The notes beneath the pieces were generated by a model. The model was not told where the DNA came from and ran no database searches. It saw only the letters and a list, made by a program, of their open reading frames with translations. 64,000 nt of DNA, taken from Archegozetes longisetosus (lineage: Eukaryota; Arthropoda; Arachnida; Sarcoptiformes; Trhypochthoniidae). Where the stretch lies: positions 10,415,855-10,479,854 of the forward strand of contig JAEMBT020000006.1 of assembly GCA_018873245.2 (NCBI GenBank). Direction: 5' to 3'. The position numbers and the translations under genes are program-made. How positions within the stretch are numbered: position 1 is the stretch's first letter; each line of letters opens with the position of its first letter. Shown piece by piece: positions 20,622 to 41,929 of the stretch.

Positions 20622-23600
20622 CTAGACGGGAGTGTTAAAATTAAGGATATTATCAGTATCTGCTGGATCGCTAGTATGTCTTCTATTGCCAGAAGAAGAA
20701 GAAAGTGCGCGAACAATCTTCGGATTATATAGTTTAGGATCAGACACCATACGAACGAAAAAACTACGCTTATATCTCAGACTCATTTTCCTCTTTCTAT
20801 CCAGCATGAATACTTCATCGACAGCTTCATCTTCGACGTTCTCCTTCTGTTCTTCTTCGACTTCTTTTCTGGCTTTATTGTCCATTTTGATGATTTCGAA
20901 GAGATCTGTTGCGAATTGAGAAATAACGTCGAATGCGTGGTCGATGTCAGCATCAGTTGCGTGTTGCGCGCAGACACAGAAGCGTATGACATATTGTTCA
21001 TTAAGCGAAGCCGGAACCATGTGAAGTTTACCAGAAGCGTTAATCGAAGATAACAACTTTTGGTTTATGACATTAGATCCCTTTTTATACAAATATATCA
21101 TGTATTCTCTTTCGCTAATAACTTTTTAATTGAATTATTTCTAACCTTTAAGCGAAAACAAACTAATCCTAAGTGAACTTGATTTACAACTTCAAATCTT
21201 TCATCTTTTCGTACCAGTGATTCGAAACGTTTGGCAAGTCTTACATGCTGCAACAAACAAGTGAGCAATAAATATTGAGGTAGATTCACACACAAAAGTT
21301 CTTGCGTCAATTTCGATCAGAAACTTATGAAAACCATATTATGTAGTCTAATCGGTAGTCTTCATTACAGTCATTCCTGTTTATAGTGAACCAGTTGGTG
21401 TACCCTAAAGCGTTCACTATAAGTGCAAATTTACTATAAACTTACACTTCTGTATGGAATTTGAGATTTGTGTTCGATATAGTGTTCATTATAAGTGGGT
21501 GTTCACTACAAGCTCGTTCACTATTAACGGGATTGACTGTATTTGTAAAGGTTGAAGATCAAAAGGAGTAGTATTTTGGAACACAAAAAATCTTGAATAG
21601 CCTTTGCCTTTGATCACCAACCTATCTGTCTATCAACCACTTAGTAAAAAAATAAAGTAAACTTTTACATTATTTAACATTATCATTGTTAAACTCATCA
21701 ACAAGATAATGAGCTAAAGTAAGCAACAATGCATCATATAGCCTTAAATTAACTTAAACCTGAGAGTAACTTAAAATAGTTGTTAAGAATCAAGCTTACT
21801 TGAAGCTAATGCAAACTTACTTCTCTTATATATTTCTGAAGTCCTTCAATTCCATAGTTGCGAATAACAAACCAGAGTTTAAGTGATCTAAATCTACGAC
21901 TGAGAGGTATTCCCCAATGCTAACAAGGTAGAAGTTGAGAATACTTTTAGAAAGAAGATAATACTCATTGCAAAATATGAGCCATTATTAAGCTTACACG
22001 ATAATCAATTGCTTTTTCAGAAAAGCTGTGTTGAAGGTAAAGAGGATCAACAACTAATGCCTGAGTTAGTTTAAATCGATCTTTAACCCTACAGTCATAT
22101 AAGTTATTTGAATTATTAATAGAAATAACCAATTGTTTAATACTTAAACACATGTTTTCCTATTACCATAGAAGAGAACAATCAAAGTTAACGAGCATCC
22201 ATTTGTTTGGATTCATATTGAAAGATGATGCAAACTAAATTCAATTGAAAATCCGATTGATTTAGAAATCAAAAGTAGAATGGTCTAGTATCTTACTTCA
22301 ATACCATGCATCAAATATTGGAATTCAGGACAAATGAACGCACTTCCAGCATATGCTGCGTCCACATGAAGCCAAACACCTTAAATCAATGAAATAGTAA
22401 TTGATAACTTATTTAAGATGTCTGACCAAAGTCACATTTGACTTCTTACAAATTAGTCAATAAAAGTAAATTGAAGAAGCTGTTCATTTTTAATTTAGTA
22501 ATGCTTACTCCTACTCATACCATTACTTTTGTATTCTATTATCGCTGCTTGTGCCGGCGTGGTAAACGTGCCATGGTCGGGGAAGGGTTCGGTTTCGAAA
22601 ATTTCAAGACCGCTCTCAAACTCACTGGTTTTGAGAGACTATTCTTCCCATGATCTTTGAAATTTTTTGCCTTTTATTAGATTATTATAGTATTGTCAGT
22701 TGAACAACATAACTACTGGCCATAATAATTCGAGTTCATAGTATTTGAACAATTATTTTGTAAAAAATTGAGTTTTTCAAATAACGCCGGCTCTAGGAGT
22801 ATGCAATATTGCGATTTTCATTCGGGGGGGGGGTTCACATTCTACCTGACCCATCCCTTGCGCCACACTGATATGTTCTATATAGTACTTTGTATTTTAC
22901 GCAATTTTGCCTTTAGGTAACTCCTACTCAATAGTCACTTTAGTTAATTCAATTTGAATCAAAGAATGAAATGCATACTTACACGGAAAAATAAATTTCT
23001 TAAGGATTGGATGCGTTGGAAATGAGTTTTCTTTGGGAATACTATATTTGGTTGGAAAAAAGATATTGCTTCACTTGTATAGACTTACCTTCACTTTGAC
23101 AAGTAGGACCAATTTCATTAAGAGCGTCGAAAGAACAACACGATGTAGTACCAAGAGTTGCAGAAACGAAAAAAGGGACTAAGCCCGAGGCCCTATCCTC
23201 TTCCATAGCCTTAGCTAAGGGTACACCACGTAAGGTGAAATTTTGATCAGTATCTAGTATTCGAAGCTTGACAAATCCTATCATAGCAGCTTTCTCTACA
23301 CATGAGTGAGCCTAGTATAAAGGCAAAAGGATGAAGTGTATGTCATGCAAATTTGGTATTGAATAGTTTAATTTTACTTCTTTCGAGCAATATCCTATTA
23401 ATTTTGAGAGTAGAAGTCCTTCTTCCATGAAAGGTTGCTGTTGTTTTAACATGCGAATTGCATTGTGTCGTGCGGCTAACAATGAAACCAGTACACAATC
23501 ACTCGCAGATCCCTATTTTATCAATATATCAAATGACTAGTAAAAAATCATTCTTATAATAATAAAATAAAGTCTTCCAAGTTAATTTGGTTTAACCCTC

Positions 23601-25789
23601 TCAAGCAAATCATTATTTTATTAAAGATCTGTGAAGATCTCACGAGCCCTTCGAGAAAGTTATGAATCACATTCTGAACATTTTTGTCTTATAATTTATA
23701 AGAGCAAATCAATTCCTCATATTTGTTCTCTATGTATTGTCTAAAAGTTTTTGACGGTTTAGATGACGACTATTTTAGCTCTAGTTGACAATAGTCATAT
23801 ATGAAGGAAGATTTTGAAGGCCTATCTTAACAATCCAAACCTCAAGCTTAGCATTACATTTCTAAGCATTGAATGTGTCATCACTTGAAAGATTGCAAAA
23901 TTATTTCGTCAAATCCTTTAGTCATAGTGGGAACATTTTTTAATCTACTGAATGAATAATAATTTATTACTAATAGGCAGTCATTGGGTTTTCCTGTGGC
24001 TTTCAAATATTTGAAAGCATTTGAGTAGTTCGAAAAAATGTTGTGGTCTTATCTAATACTTTAAAAGTTAACATGAAGAAAGAGATCAATACCTATGAAT
24101 AGAAAAGTTATTAAATTTGAAAATTAGAAATTATTTTATCGACTGTATTCGCTAAGATAGGTCTTCAAAATTGAGCTCATATAGCACGTTGAAGCGAGTG
24201 CAGTCAATTATCTGTTTGACTTGACATGACTTCACTCACTATTTGCCATCGTTTTCTCATAAAATATACAGAATGTTCAAATTAACATGTAATTCTAAAA
24301 CTAAAATGTTAGAACAATTTAGAAAATTGTTAACCCTACAAGTGTTTCTCAATTTGTGCTTTATTTGTTGTGTTAAAGTCAATTTTTGTATCTATTTGCT
24401 TGAGTAATGTTAGATAAAATAATTGTTAAGTAAAATTATAAGTTTTGATTCGTTCGATTACATCAAATATGAGAGGTATTATGAAAATGAATCAATAAAT
24501 AAATTATTAATTACTTGTATAACTCCTCCACCTTTGCTTTTATGGCCTGAGAGGCAAAGGAATTCTTCAGGCAATCCAATCATTTTTCCGACCCAGTCTA
24601 ACATTATTATCTCCAATTCAGTGCATGCAGGACTTGCAGCCTATAAAATATTTTTCTCAATAACTTACTTGAGTATATTGGACGAAGGAATTTGGAGCAA
24701 CAAGTGTTACAACTGTTGAACTGACTAACTTTCTAATAGTATAGCATTAGCCGATAAGATATTGTAACATTTTCTGTCACTCTCGTGACAAATTAATTGT
24801 CTATTCTATTCACGTCTAATGACGTTTGGGACATTTAGTCAATTTTAAATATGTAAGTTCATTTAAAATAACGTTTTACAACATTCAGTTTTAGAGAATA
24901 TCTGAAATTTTATCTGAAAAATGTACGGTATAGAAACTAAACACCGTATATAAAAAGTTAAAGTTAAGTAAACTATTATCTAAAGTATACACTAATAGTT
25001 TAATAAATATAAACTTAATAATATCTGATTATGCGTGCAGTTAAATTGTTTTTCATTTCAATTTGAAATATATCATGCTTCACTTTCTATACCGCACATT
25101 TTTGAGATAAGTACACAAGAGTGAAAGTTTTAATTTGGTTAGTCGATTCACTAACTTCTTAAATTCGCTAGCAATTTTTGAAAACTCACATCTCAAAAAC
25201 TATTGAAACAAACAATCATAGTTCTCAATTAACTATAATCTAATTTTCACGCTTCCAAAGTCTCGATTTTGTCATTAAAGATATCTATTCGACTTAATTA
25301 TACTTATTTCTAGGCTAAAAATTCATACTTCTTGTGACATAATTAATTATTTGAAGCAAAGCTACTAGTATTACGTGAATGAATGAATAATATTTTCTAT
25401 TGATCAATATCTGACTAATAGCCTTATAGCGGACTGAAATACATAAGAGAAATTGGATAGAGAAACAAGCTTACCCAAGAAAATCCAACACATCCAATAG
25501 CATCAGAGAGCATTTCGGCTAAAATAGAAGGATAAGAATTGCCAGCAGGAAAGTATGCATGAAATCTCGGGTGTTGCCAATGTGTCACACCAGGCATTAT
25601 GAACTTTTCAAAATCTCTCATAATTACATCCCAATCTTCGGATTTTGTTGGTGCAGAACCTGGTAGAAAATCTTTCAGATATCCTGGTTCCACGTCTGGT
25701 GTCACTCTTCGATGTGAGATTGTCTCCAGATAATCTGCAATATAGTCAACCATTTGTTTCCCGCGTCTACGAAACTCTTTTGTATCCAT
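20622..25789 (-). CDS. Tdc2: Tyrosine decarboxylase (PLP-dependent, group II), ten coding exons
   Basis: Decarboxylates tyrosine to tyramine, the precursor of octopamine, in the cytosol. Exons: 25789-25475, 24640-24515, 23512-23378, 23311-23089, 22379-22297, 22234-22167, 22088-21998, 21919-21821, 21247-21146, 21080-20622. All junctions are GT-AG and in phase, giving 566 residues. Visible family marks: [20 protein letters not shown] at the start, [63 protein letters not shown] and the PLP-lysine motif NPNKW (NPHKW in dopa decarboxylase). The C-terminal extension with [20 protein letters not shown] is typical of insect neuronal Tdc2 rather than Ddc. The start is the first in-frame ATG after an upstream stop; the frame is open upstream of it without ATG. 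Introns hold a MITE (21366-21541), a G run at 22824 and a repeat at 23740-24110. Symbol by analogy to Drosophila. Confidence 0.93.
21366..21541. mobile_element. Pogo/Tc1-like MITE in a tyrosine decarboxylase intron
   Basis: Ends TACAGTCATTCCTGTTTATA and its counterpart (minus strand TACAGTCAATCCCGTTAATA) form inverted repeats of about 28 bp, with TA at both borders as for a TA target duplication. The interior repeats TTCACTATAAGTG. Length 176 bp, non-coding. Confidence 0.75.
23740..24110. repeat. Copy of the repeat found at 17712-18070, inverted
   Basis: Lies in the intron between decarboxylase exons 2 and 3. The shared core is the complement of ATGACTAAAGGATTTGACGA. Its open frame is broken soon after by two consecutive stops. 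Confidence 0.45.
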
Positions 25790-26060
25790 TTCCTTGGCGA
25801 TTATTCCTTGAAAAAACTTTTCAGCAGAGTTTTCAAGTACTGACGAAGTGATGGTTGCTGTCTTTTGAGCTGATGTCGTCGTTGTTGACGCAGCGGTCGC
25901 CGTTAGGGTAGCCGTTGTTGGTGTTGATGGTGAGTGTGGTCTACCGAAGAAAGAGCGACAATCGCCAAAGAGGCGAAGATAACACAACCAATCGAAGTGC
26001 CACAGTTTGATTCAAGAAGTAATCTCTTGTACAAAGAAAGCGAACGACGACAGAGAAGAC

Positions 26061-26072
26061 GGTTTTATACAA
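26061..26072 (-). promoter_or_regulatory. Candidate TATA box of tyrosine decarboxylase
   Basis: On the minus strand TTTGTATAAAACC lies about 275 bp upstream of the start codon, followed about 25-30 bp later by TCTCTGTCGTCGTTCGC, suitable for an initiation site. The predicted 5' UTR would be about 240 bases and unspliced. Confidence 0.5.
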
Positions 26073-26079
26073 ATAGCAC

Positions 26080-29000
26080 TTGAAAATAATAAAGTTTCAA
26101 TTAAGTTAAAGTCATTTGATTTGGAATTCGATCGAAATGAACGGCTATAGAAGACATGATTGAGAAAATGTGCACTTATGTCAAGTGTTCATTTTAGGAG
26201 AAAACATAGAGTGTATTTTCCAATTGGTTTTGTTATAGCTATAAACTAAGTTTAGAAGAAATAAGTTTGACAAAATTAGATCTGACTTATAGTAACTGAT
26301 GTTCGTAGTAACTGATGTTTGTTTTAACCGATGTTTTAAGTTAGTATCTCAACTGATCATTTCTAGAATCATCAGACTTGACAGACAACTAGAGTTTATG
26401 TATAGAACTAATAAATTTTGTCACCGCCGTTAGTACTACTAAAAGCCGTTTCCCTGGAGATCATCTTATATGAATGCTTTTGGATGATAGAATTTTTGCT
26501 ATCATTTAAAGCCATTTTGAGCATCATAACTGCATGATATGTTGGTTTGATAGCCTTCTTTTCAATTAACGCTCAACTGCTGAATTTGTCGATCATCTAC
26601 TTTGACCCTTCACATATTCACATGTCTCATGCACTATATTGTCGTCTTTTCAATAACTCCCAAAGCAACGCATTCATGTTTAAAAGGATCCGCATTTTTA
26701 TGGCAATAATCAAAAGTAAAGCGTCGAAGAAAGATCATATATGTTGTATGTCAAAAGGTATTCCTATTTCTCTTAATTTCATCATTGAGTCTCTGGATGA
26801 AACACAATTGAGGCTGAATTCCTAAATCAATTTTGCATAAAAGCTCATAACTCTCATCAAGTACTAAATGCTGACTGAAGTCTTGATAGTTTCAAACTTC
26901 AAATAATCTCTATTTCGTATCGCAGCCATTAATGAAAAATTCATTAATTAAAGTATTATTTTGATCTAACTCATTTAATTAATTTTTACTAATGAGTTCG
27001 TGTTTGTAATAATTATGAACGAATAATCGCATGCGATTGAATGGCATGGTTCTTAACTGCTATTTTACTTTGAATGATTGCTTGATGCCTAAGCTATGAA
27101 TGGTTGCCAATTGTCACCTAAAAGTTAGTTTTTCTGAGTAAACTTTTTTAAACTTGATTATAAAAAACATTGAGATTTAAAAATGAATCGAAAAACCAAA
27201 GACTCAAATATTGGATGAATTACGCTGGCATGGAAGGAAAAGCAAACAAATTTAAGTATTGCCTCGTCTTGAAAGACGATGAATTTGATGGTAGGTAATA
27301 AATGTTCTTTATTTTTGATTAATGATCTTGTTGTCTGACGTGTGAGTCATAAAAACTTATTTTTAAAGCTGTACTTACTGTATGTGAAAATCATTTTGTG
27401 AGCTATACTTAAGCAGTTTAAACTCAATACAAATTATAGAGCTATACTTTTCAAATTTAAACTTAACACTAATCATTGAGCTATACTCTGAAAATTGAAA
27501 TTTAACACTAGTTATTCTCTATACTTGAAAAGTCTAAACTCAATACTAATTATTGAGAGAGCTTGATAAAAGATATTACATGATATGAAGTATTTTAATA
27601 AAGAAAATTAATAATTGAGTTTTAAGAGTGGGACAAAGTTTTCGTATTGGCAGCTATGGTGTGACAAGTTATAAAGAATAGCTAGACAGCATTAGAATTC
27701 CTCTTTGTTGGCTGTCGAGGAACGCAATTTTCACATATTGAGTTACCCATTCACATGCTTTCGTCATTACATTTATTGCACAATCATATCTTCAGTTAGA
27801 TTCTCAAAAAGGAAATAAATACTCCAGTTAATTGTTTTCTGTCAAACAGTCAACCATCTAAAGAGTCACTTATTTTTAGATATGAATTTCTCTGTCAATT
27901 CATTTAACGAGAATATATCACTCGATAAAAATTGGAAAACCGAACCTCACCAATATATTTAACCTCTGAAAAGCCCCAATCATCGAAAACTTTCTAAATT
28001 TGACAGACTTAATAGTGATTTCAGTTATGAATGTTTAAAATGATGAGAAACCTGTAACCTATCAACTGCTGTAATGATCAACAATTGATTTCTGACAAAC
28101 ATTAAAAATATGAAAATGTGTAAAAACTATCAAAATAAATATAGATCTCTAATATTACTTTTGAAATGCTTAAAAGTATTTCTTACCTTTAGTTGTACTG
28201 TAATGAATTGAAATGTATTCTTGAAATATTTAAAGTTGAATAAATTGAATCGTAGTGAAACAATAAAAGTAGTCGGAGAAGTAACGGAAGTAGTATAACA
28301 AGATCTAAAAATAAGTAAGTTTGGCTATCTGATGAGACTAACGGTTGGTAATAGTTTTTGGATGTTTGGAGGAAGGCGAAAATTAAATTAATTTTTCTTT
28401 AGAAAACCAGCGCACAATAGAGAGCATGACAAAAAAGGAATCTCTATTGTTTCTCCTTTTATTAGTTCCAAATATTTCTATTCATTATTTACGAATATAT
28501 TCCTTTTCATTTCTACTTTGCTTTTGCTAATTAAGAAAACTTTCTAAACTTCACAAACTTTACTGCTCTAATATGTTTTAATTGAGACAGTTCTCATTCG
28601 TATAATCTAATGTTGAAAGTTATGGTTGAAATTTCTTATATCGTTGATGATAAAAAAGATTTTCAGAATTAATAAGTTAATGAAGCATTTCTATAATTTT
28701 AGATTTAAATTCAATAAAGATTTGATTTAGTTGAAGTTAATTTTATAGTTGAGAGCAAATCACCTTTTGCTGGGAATCACTCACTCAAAAGTAATGTTAG
28801 TCTCAACACAGAATCAACTCATCAACTATAGCATAAGTCTTGGAAGAACAAATTGATTTCTCTCTAATATAGTGAATCTCATTTTCGAGTTCAGTCTTAT
28901 CACTAACTCACTCTATTACCTCCAATTCCTTATTTTTCTAGTATTCTTCTTCTCACCTGTTCTCATTTTTTAATTTTTGTTATAAATCAAGTTTGCAGAA

Positions 29001-32000
29001 AGATTATTATCTATTTTTTGAACAAATGCTTATATTCCTAATGGAGGCTCATAACAAAAAGTATATAATAATAACCAATTTGATTTTTGGACTTATTTCA
29101 GAAATTTAATTAGTGTGAAAAGTGAAACTTTATTCAAAAAAATTTAAAAGTTCAAAATTTTCAAAATGGATTTCTTGAAACGAATTTGCCGAGACGGAGA
29201 TCCAAAGTGTTTGGATCTGACTAAACCTTTATTTGATTGTTAAGCATCTGTTTGTTGTTGTTTTAAAATACATTGAAACTTGAACTGAAAGGCTTTCTAA
29301 TGAAGTGTGAAGTTTCCTAAAAACTTAACTGGCTTTGCTGTGAACAGGTCATTCTCTCATTCACGTTTAGTGGCGTTTCATTACTCCCATATCGTAGATA
29401 TTGATCAAAGACACGAGTTTTATAGATTTAAAATCACTGCGAGGTTGTAAGATTCTCGAGAAGTAAGCAGTAATTTGAGGTTAAAATATGAAGAATTTGG
29501 AGATAAGTTGTAGATTAGAATAAGTATAAACTAAATATAGTAGAGGTGAAATGTAGTTAAAAGCAATATGGAATTAAAGGAATGACAAAAGGCGAGGCTC
29601 TGAAAAAATGTAAAGTTTAAAAACCTGAGAAATAGAAAAGTTGTTTGCGTTTGCTAGATGTTCAGTATTCAAATGAAGAATACAAAAGTTAATTAATCAT
29701 TATTAATCAATAAAGAAGAGTATTTTCTATTAACAGATGCGTTTAAAAGATGTTTTAAAATATGGTCTTACATAACATTCATCAAAATTTATGGGATTTT
29801 TTGCAGATTTCAATTAATACTCTGTTTTACTAACAGATAATTCTTCATTTTCATTAAAATCTCCATAAATTAACTCTCTCAGAGAGTCACCATAATTTAT
29901 ATTATGGCACTCAAAACACTTTCTCATACATGTAGTAGAAAGCAGTAACAGAAAGCCGGTTCAATCATTCATAATTTTTGGTTTTAGTTTTGAGCCACTG
30001 ATAAATTTTTGGCTCTTTTTTTGTTAGCTTACCAGCGCTATTACAGCTAAACCTGTCTAACTTCAACATGTAGTTAAGTGGTTTATTCAAAATAAATAAC
30101 AATAAATCCATGCTTTTCTGTTGGGTTCTTATAATGTTTCTCAAAAACCACCTAAGTGCAAGTTGAAGTTAGAGATTTGACTGTATCGGCAAGGATGGCA
30201 AACGATGGCAGAAAATCGTGGGAGACTTTTAACATGAAGGTAGAGCAGCAAAAGATTTAATAAGGCGTAGCGAATGGTATGGCTTCTTCAGTGACTGGAC
30301 CTCCTGCTAGCAGGTATTCCTAGGAATGTAAAACACAATGGAAGCTTAAGTAAAACAATATGCAAATTCTTTTTTACTGATGCGCATTTGTTCAAATAAA
30401 ACATTATTCCTAACTTACAAAGCCAAACTCCCTTATCTTCTACTTGCTCACCTTCTTCCTGTTTTTAAACAACTGATTTTATTCATATGATCACTATCTA
30501 AATGAAAATCATGGTGAATGAGGAGAAGTTGTGATTTAGCAGAGTTGTTTCATATGGATTGTGTCTCACGCCCCTAAATAACAAAGTTGACAAATGAATA
30601 TGAAGGTGTTGTCACAGGGAAAGAGCCAGCGAAACTAATTTACATGAAGTCTTGCACCTCACGAACACTTTTTTCGCCAAGCATTTGTTTTGATTTTTCT
30701 TATTATTAGTATTATTATACAATAGGATTAGAGCTATACTGTCTGGAAATTGTTTCCCAAATATCGTATAGACATCTTAGGCTGTGAAGGCTGTCTTGTT
30801 TTCTAAGCCTTGGTTGTTAGCAAGTATTGAAATAAGCTAAAAGCGGAGAAGTTTTCTGATCACAATTACGCGCTAGCTTTCCAAGAAATAGCTATGTTCG
30901 GCAAAAGAACAGATAAAAGTTGACCTTTACCTTTATCATGGTGAAAGGGGAGAAGAGTGAGCTTTCCTAACCTAATTATTTTACAGCCCATCATTAAAGT
31001 GTAGGTGAACATGAAGTAGCAGTTAGACGGTCTTCAGCTCTATTGTCCCATCACTGCATTGAGCAGCCATCACCTCAAGCAATCCAATAATGACTTTCAA
31101 ACAGGTATTCGTTACGGCTTTCTCATCATATTAAATGACTTTCACCTTGTTTTCATGGCATCTTTCATGATGTTGTGTTGATTTTTCAAGACTAATTTTA
31201 ATTAAAATCATTGGATTTAATTTCATGACAAGTATTAATCATTTAGTTAGACTTATTTTCCTATTTGTTTGTTTTAATTGATTAAAAGTTTAGGTTAGGT
31301 TGCTTTCGGTGTGATAATAGTTTTCGGGTTGTAAAACATTGTCAAAAAGACAAGTTTACAATTATTGGTCTACACGGGTTCCCCACTGAATAAGACCTTA
31401 AGCTAAATGGGCTCAAACTAAGTTCACTTGATTTATGACAAAACCTCAACTGGTGATCATGAGAATCATTGACCATCATAAGATGGCAAATAACATTTGG
31501 CATACTTTCAATTAAATTAGCTCTGGTATGTTCAAATCATGCAATCATCTCAACTTTCACTTAATTAAGGGTCAACGCAAATACTCATCTCATCTCGATT
31601 ACTATTATTTCTTCAATTTTCCAGCCTCACGGTTACATCCAATTGACCTTATATTTTATTATAATTTCTAAACTTTATAGCTTTCCGATGATTTTTTCAA
31701 AATCACAATCTTTTTGTGTGAATCAACTCTATTCTGGGTTTTATACAATGGGTTGATATTTAAGAAATATAAAATCAAATCTTATCTTTGTTCAATAAAT
31801 GTTGCACTAGTGAATCCTAGAGACAAAGATTTAACTTAAGGTTTTATAAACAACTATTTTTCAAATTGCGTTCAGAGTGAAAAGATTTCTGGTGAAAACT
31901 ACAGAACTCATAAAACTGGGCCTACAATGCATTGGACATTGTTTATCAGGACAATTGACAAAAGTAAGTATAACCCAAGAGAGCTAATCATTAGGGTGAC

Positions 32001-33118
32001 CAGTCTTACTCTATTGTCACTTGGTTTTATTGCGCCATAAAAATTCAGTCAATCAAATTAGTATCGAAGAGAATAAGTAGTATGGATTTATGCAAAAACT
32101 GCTAAATTTCTAATTAAAAGTTAAATTTTAGCACTTAGACTGTACGGTACATGTTCTTGAAATATTAAATAGTAACAAGTCTGCAAACCCAAAACATAAA
32201 TTAATTGGTTTTTCTGAATTTCATTAATGATGAATTAGGATACTTTTAAATCTTGTCTATACACTAATGCTTAAGTTAATCTTTAACTTAATCTAAAGTA
32301 TCGAATAATGTCTAATTCGTGGTTAAATTACCGGCACACGACTGAATTAAGCTGTAAATGTTAAATGAAAGCAGAAGCTTATCTAAATTAGAGCAGACAA
32401 GAAAACTTAAATAAAGACGCATTATTAGTTGTTTATATTAGACTATTTTGGAGGTATTAGAGCAATCCACTAAAGTGATTATGATAGAATGAAGCATGAT
32501 TTTCATATAATCTACTCAAACGCCTTGGTTAACAATAGTTTTTCTATAAGCGGGACGTCCCAAGTCATCACTATGTGACCAATAGAGTCAAAGATCGCTT
32601 TGGGTGGAAGTAAAGCACAAGAGAGTGCAGAGTAAAAAACTTTCTACGACACAAAGCGATGTGTATGTCAAACAAGATTTTTCGACCTCCCAATTCTCTA
32701 ATAAATGGTTAGAAGTTGAGTAAAAACGATTGTAAGTTTTGTGAACGAATCCTAATCTAAACACAGTTGAATCTAAGCATTTGCAACAAATTGAAGTGGA
32801 CCTGAACCTTCTCATCTTACTTAAAAGTGTAAGTAATTCTAAAAGTTTATATCTTATATGACACCCAATAAAATAATGATTAACTGTTCATCACTATTAT
32901 TAAGATCTGTGATGAGAATTGCTGTAATAAATGTAATGATCTATTCAGTAGAGAAACTATTTAACTGGAAGGCAACACTAAAAGCATCAAAACAAGAACG
33001 GATCAGATCAACTTTAATTACCTTTTCTATAACCGCAAGCATTGTCGAGCTTCTGCTTTGTCGCGCAAAGTTTAGCCCAACTTAGTTTGTGGATTGATCG
33101 CTATTAACTTTTTCCAAA
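26080..33118. other. Seven-kilobase intergenic region between two divergent genes
   Basis: No exon of a recognisable gene was found on either strand; small ORFs such as 26547-26825 and 32588-33085 have no motif or splice support. Apart from one tandem repeat (27400-27555) it is mostly unique AT-rich sequence, in contrast with the transposon-rich flanks. As it separates head-to-head developmental and neuronal genes, it is the likely place for their enhancers (inference). Confidence 0.5.
27400..27555. repeat. Tandem repeat, 39-bp unit, four copies
   Basis: Units start at 27400, 27439, 27478 and 27517, exactly 39 bp apart. Consensus begins GAGCTATACTT and continues TTTAAACTTAACACTAAT-like sequence; copies are diverged by several bases each. 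Confidence 0.8.
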
Positions 33119-40503
<7,385 letters not shown>

Positions 40504-41929
40504 AAATAATTCAAGTCATATAATACGAAAATTGCAACCATACATTATTTATACATATGCAGCTATTTTTGTAAATTTACCTATATACAATATCCACCTT
40601 TTATACATACCATCGTTAATTCGAAATGGTATCTCACACTTCTCAAGTTCGATATTTTTCATATAAATTTATAATTATTATTCAATACATAAATGTATTC
40701 TCAAATAATCTTTGTTTTATCAAACAAGTATCAGAATAAATCTTAATATACTTTAGTTAAATTAATCGAACAAAAAAGCAAATATTTTGATATGAAATTT
40801 GATTTAATTTAAAAATAGATTATACCATCAATTTTTGAATTTTGTTTGAAAGTTCAAACTGAAAAACGAGTTTCATTCCAAGAGATGATCAATAAGAAAA
40901 TTGGTATAATATAACTAACTAGTAGTAAATCACATCAAACATCTCTGTAAAGATCATTATTATAACTTGTAAAGATTATTATTATAATTAATAAAACAAT
41001 AATCAAGTTGACGGGTGCTCATTGTATGTATTTGTCGCCGTCTTATTAAATTTTGAACAAGAGATATAGTTTGACATTTTTTAAAGCTTAATAAAGCAAT
41101 CATTTGTACACTGGATTTCATAAGATATTGCAATTTTCATTTTCAGAGTGCCAAAATTTGTTCTTAGAATAACTTAAATCAGGTTAAAAATGCTAAAATA
41201 ATTTTATAGAAAATTTTCAGAACCTTTTGAAAGATTAATTTGAAATATATATTTATGTTATTTTCTAGTTTTTCAATAAGATAAAAGTTCAATATCTAGT
41301 TATTTAGTTCATTTCTCTAGATTCAGTGTGGCAAATTTATTTCTAAAAAGTTAAACTCATAAAAACTATTTTTTGAGAGTTACGGAGAAGGTTTATGAAG
41401 TTAGATGTTATTTGAGCTATCAACTATTATTTTGTGTTGTTGAATCAGTATTAAATTATTTAGTAAGAATTTCTAATGTAAATTATGATAATTACCTACT
41501 AAATATTAATTTTATAAGATCTGTTTGTAATATTCATAAGAAATTATTAGTTGAAGATAGGGTTAATTTAAATCGTGATTTGAGTTTTAACGCTCATAAC
41601 AATTTTTATGAACTAACTTTTAATCATACAACCAAATTAAACCAGTTTTTTGGTAAACTCTTTAAACAATTAAACGCATCAGTTTTACACAAAAAATTAA
41701 ACCAGCTTTATGGGACCTCTACTTATGATAAATATTTTTTACCGACAGACTGACCACCTCGTTCGGGCCACTTGCGTGGAATTTTGATACTAAAGGGGAA
41801 AAGCAATTTTTCAATGAAATTCCATAGATCAACAAGTTTCATACTTGAGTTACATAAAAACTTTTACTACTGGGAGTTACATCAATTATTAGTAAATAAT
41901 TAGGCGAAAGTCTAATTGAAAAGTGATAT

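Noticed and set aside
25790..25987. Longer N-terminus for the decarboxylase (Thr/Ala-rich extension)
   Set aside because: The frame is open but begins at a TTG after an upstream stop with no ATG; decarboxylases of this family start at the MDTKEF methionine.
27190..27305. Possible small exon (MNYAGMEGKANKFKYC...) ending at a GTAGGT
   Set aside because: No partner exon, no recognisable domain; a chance open frame.
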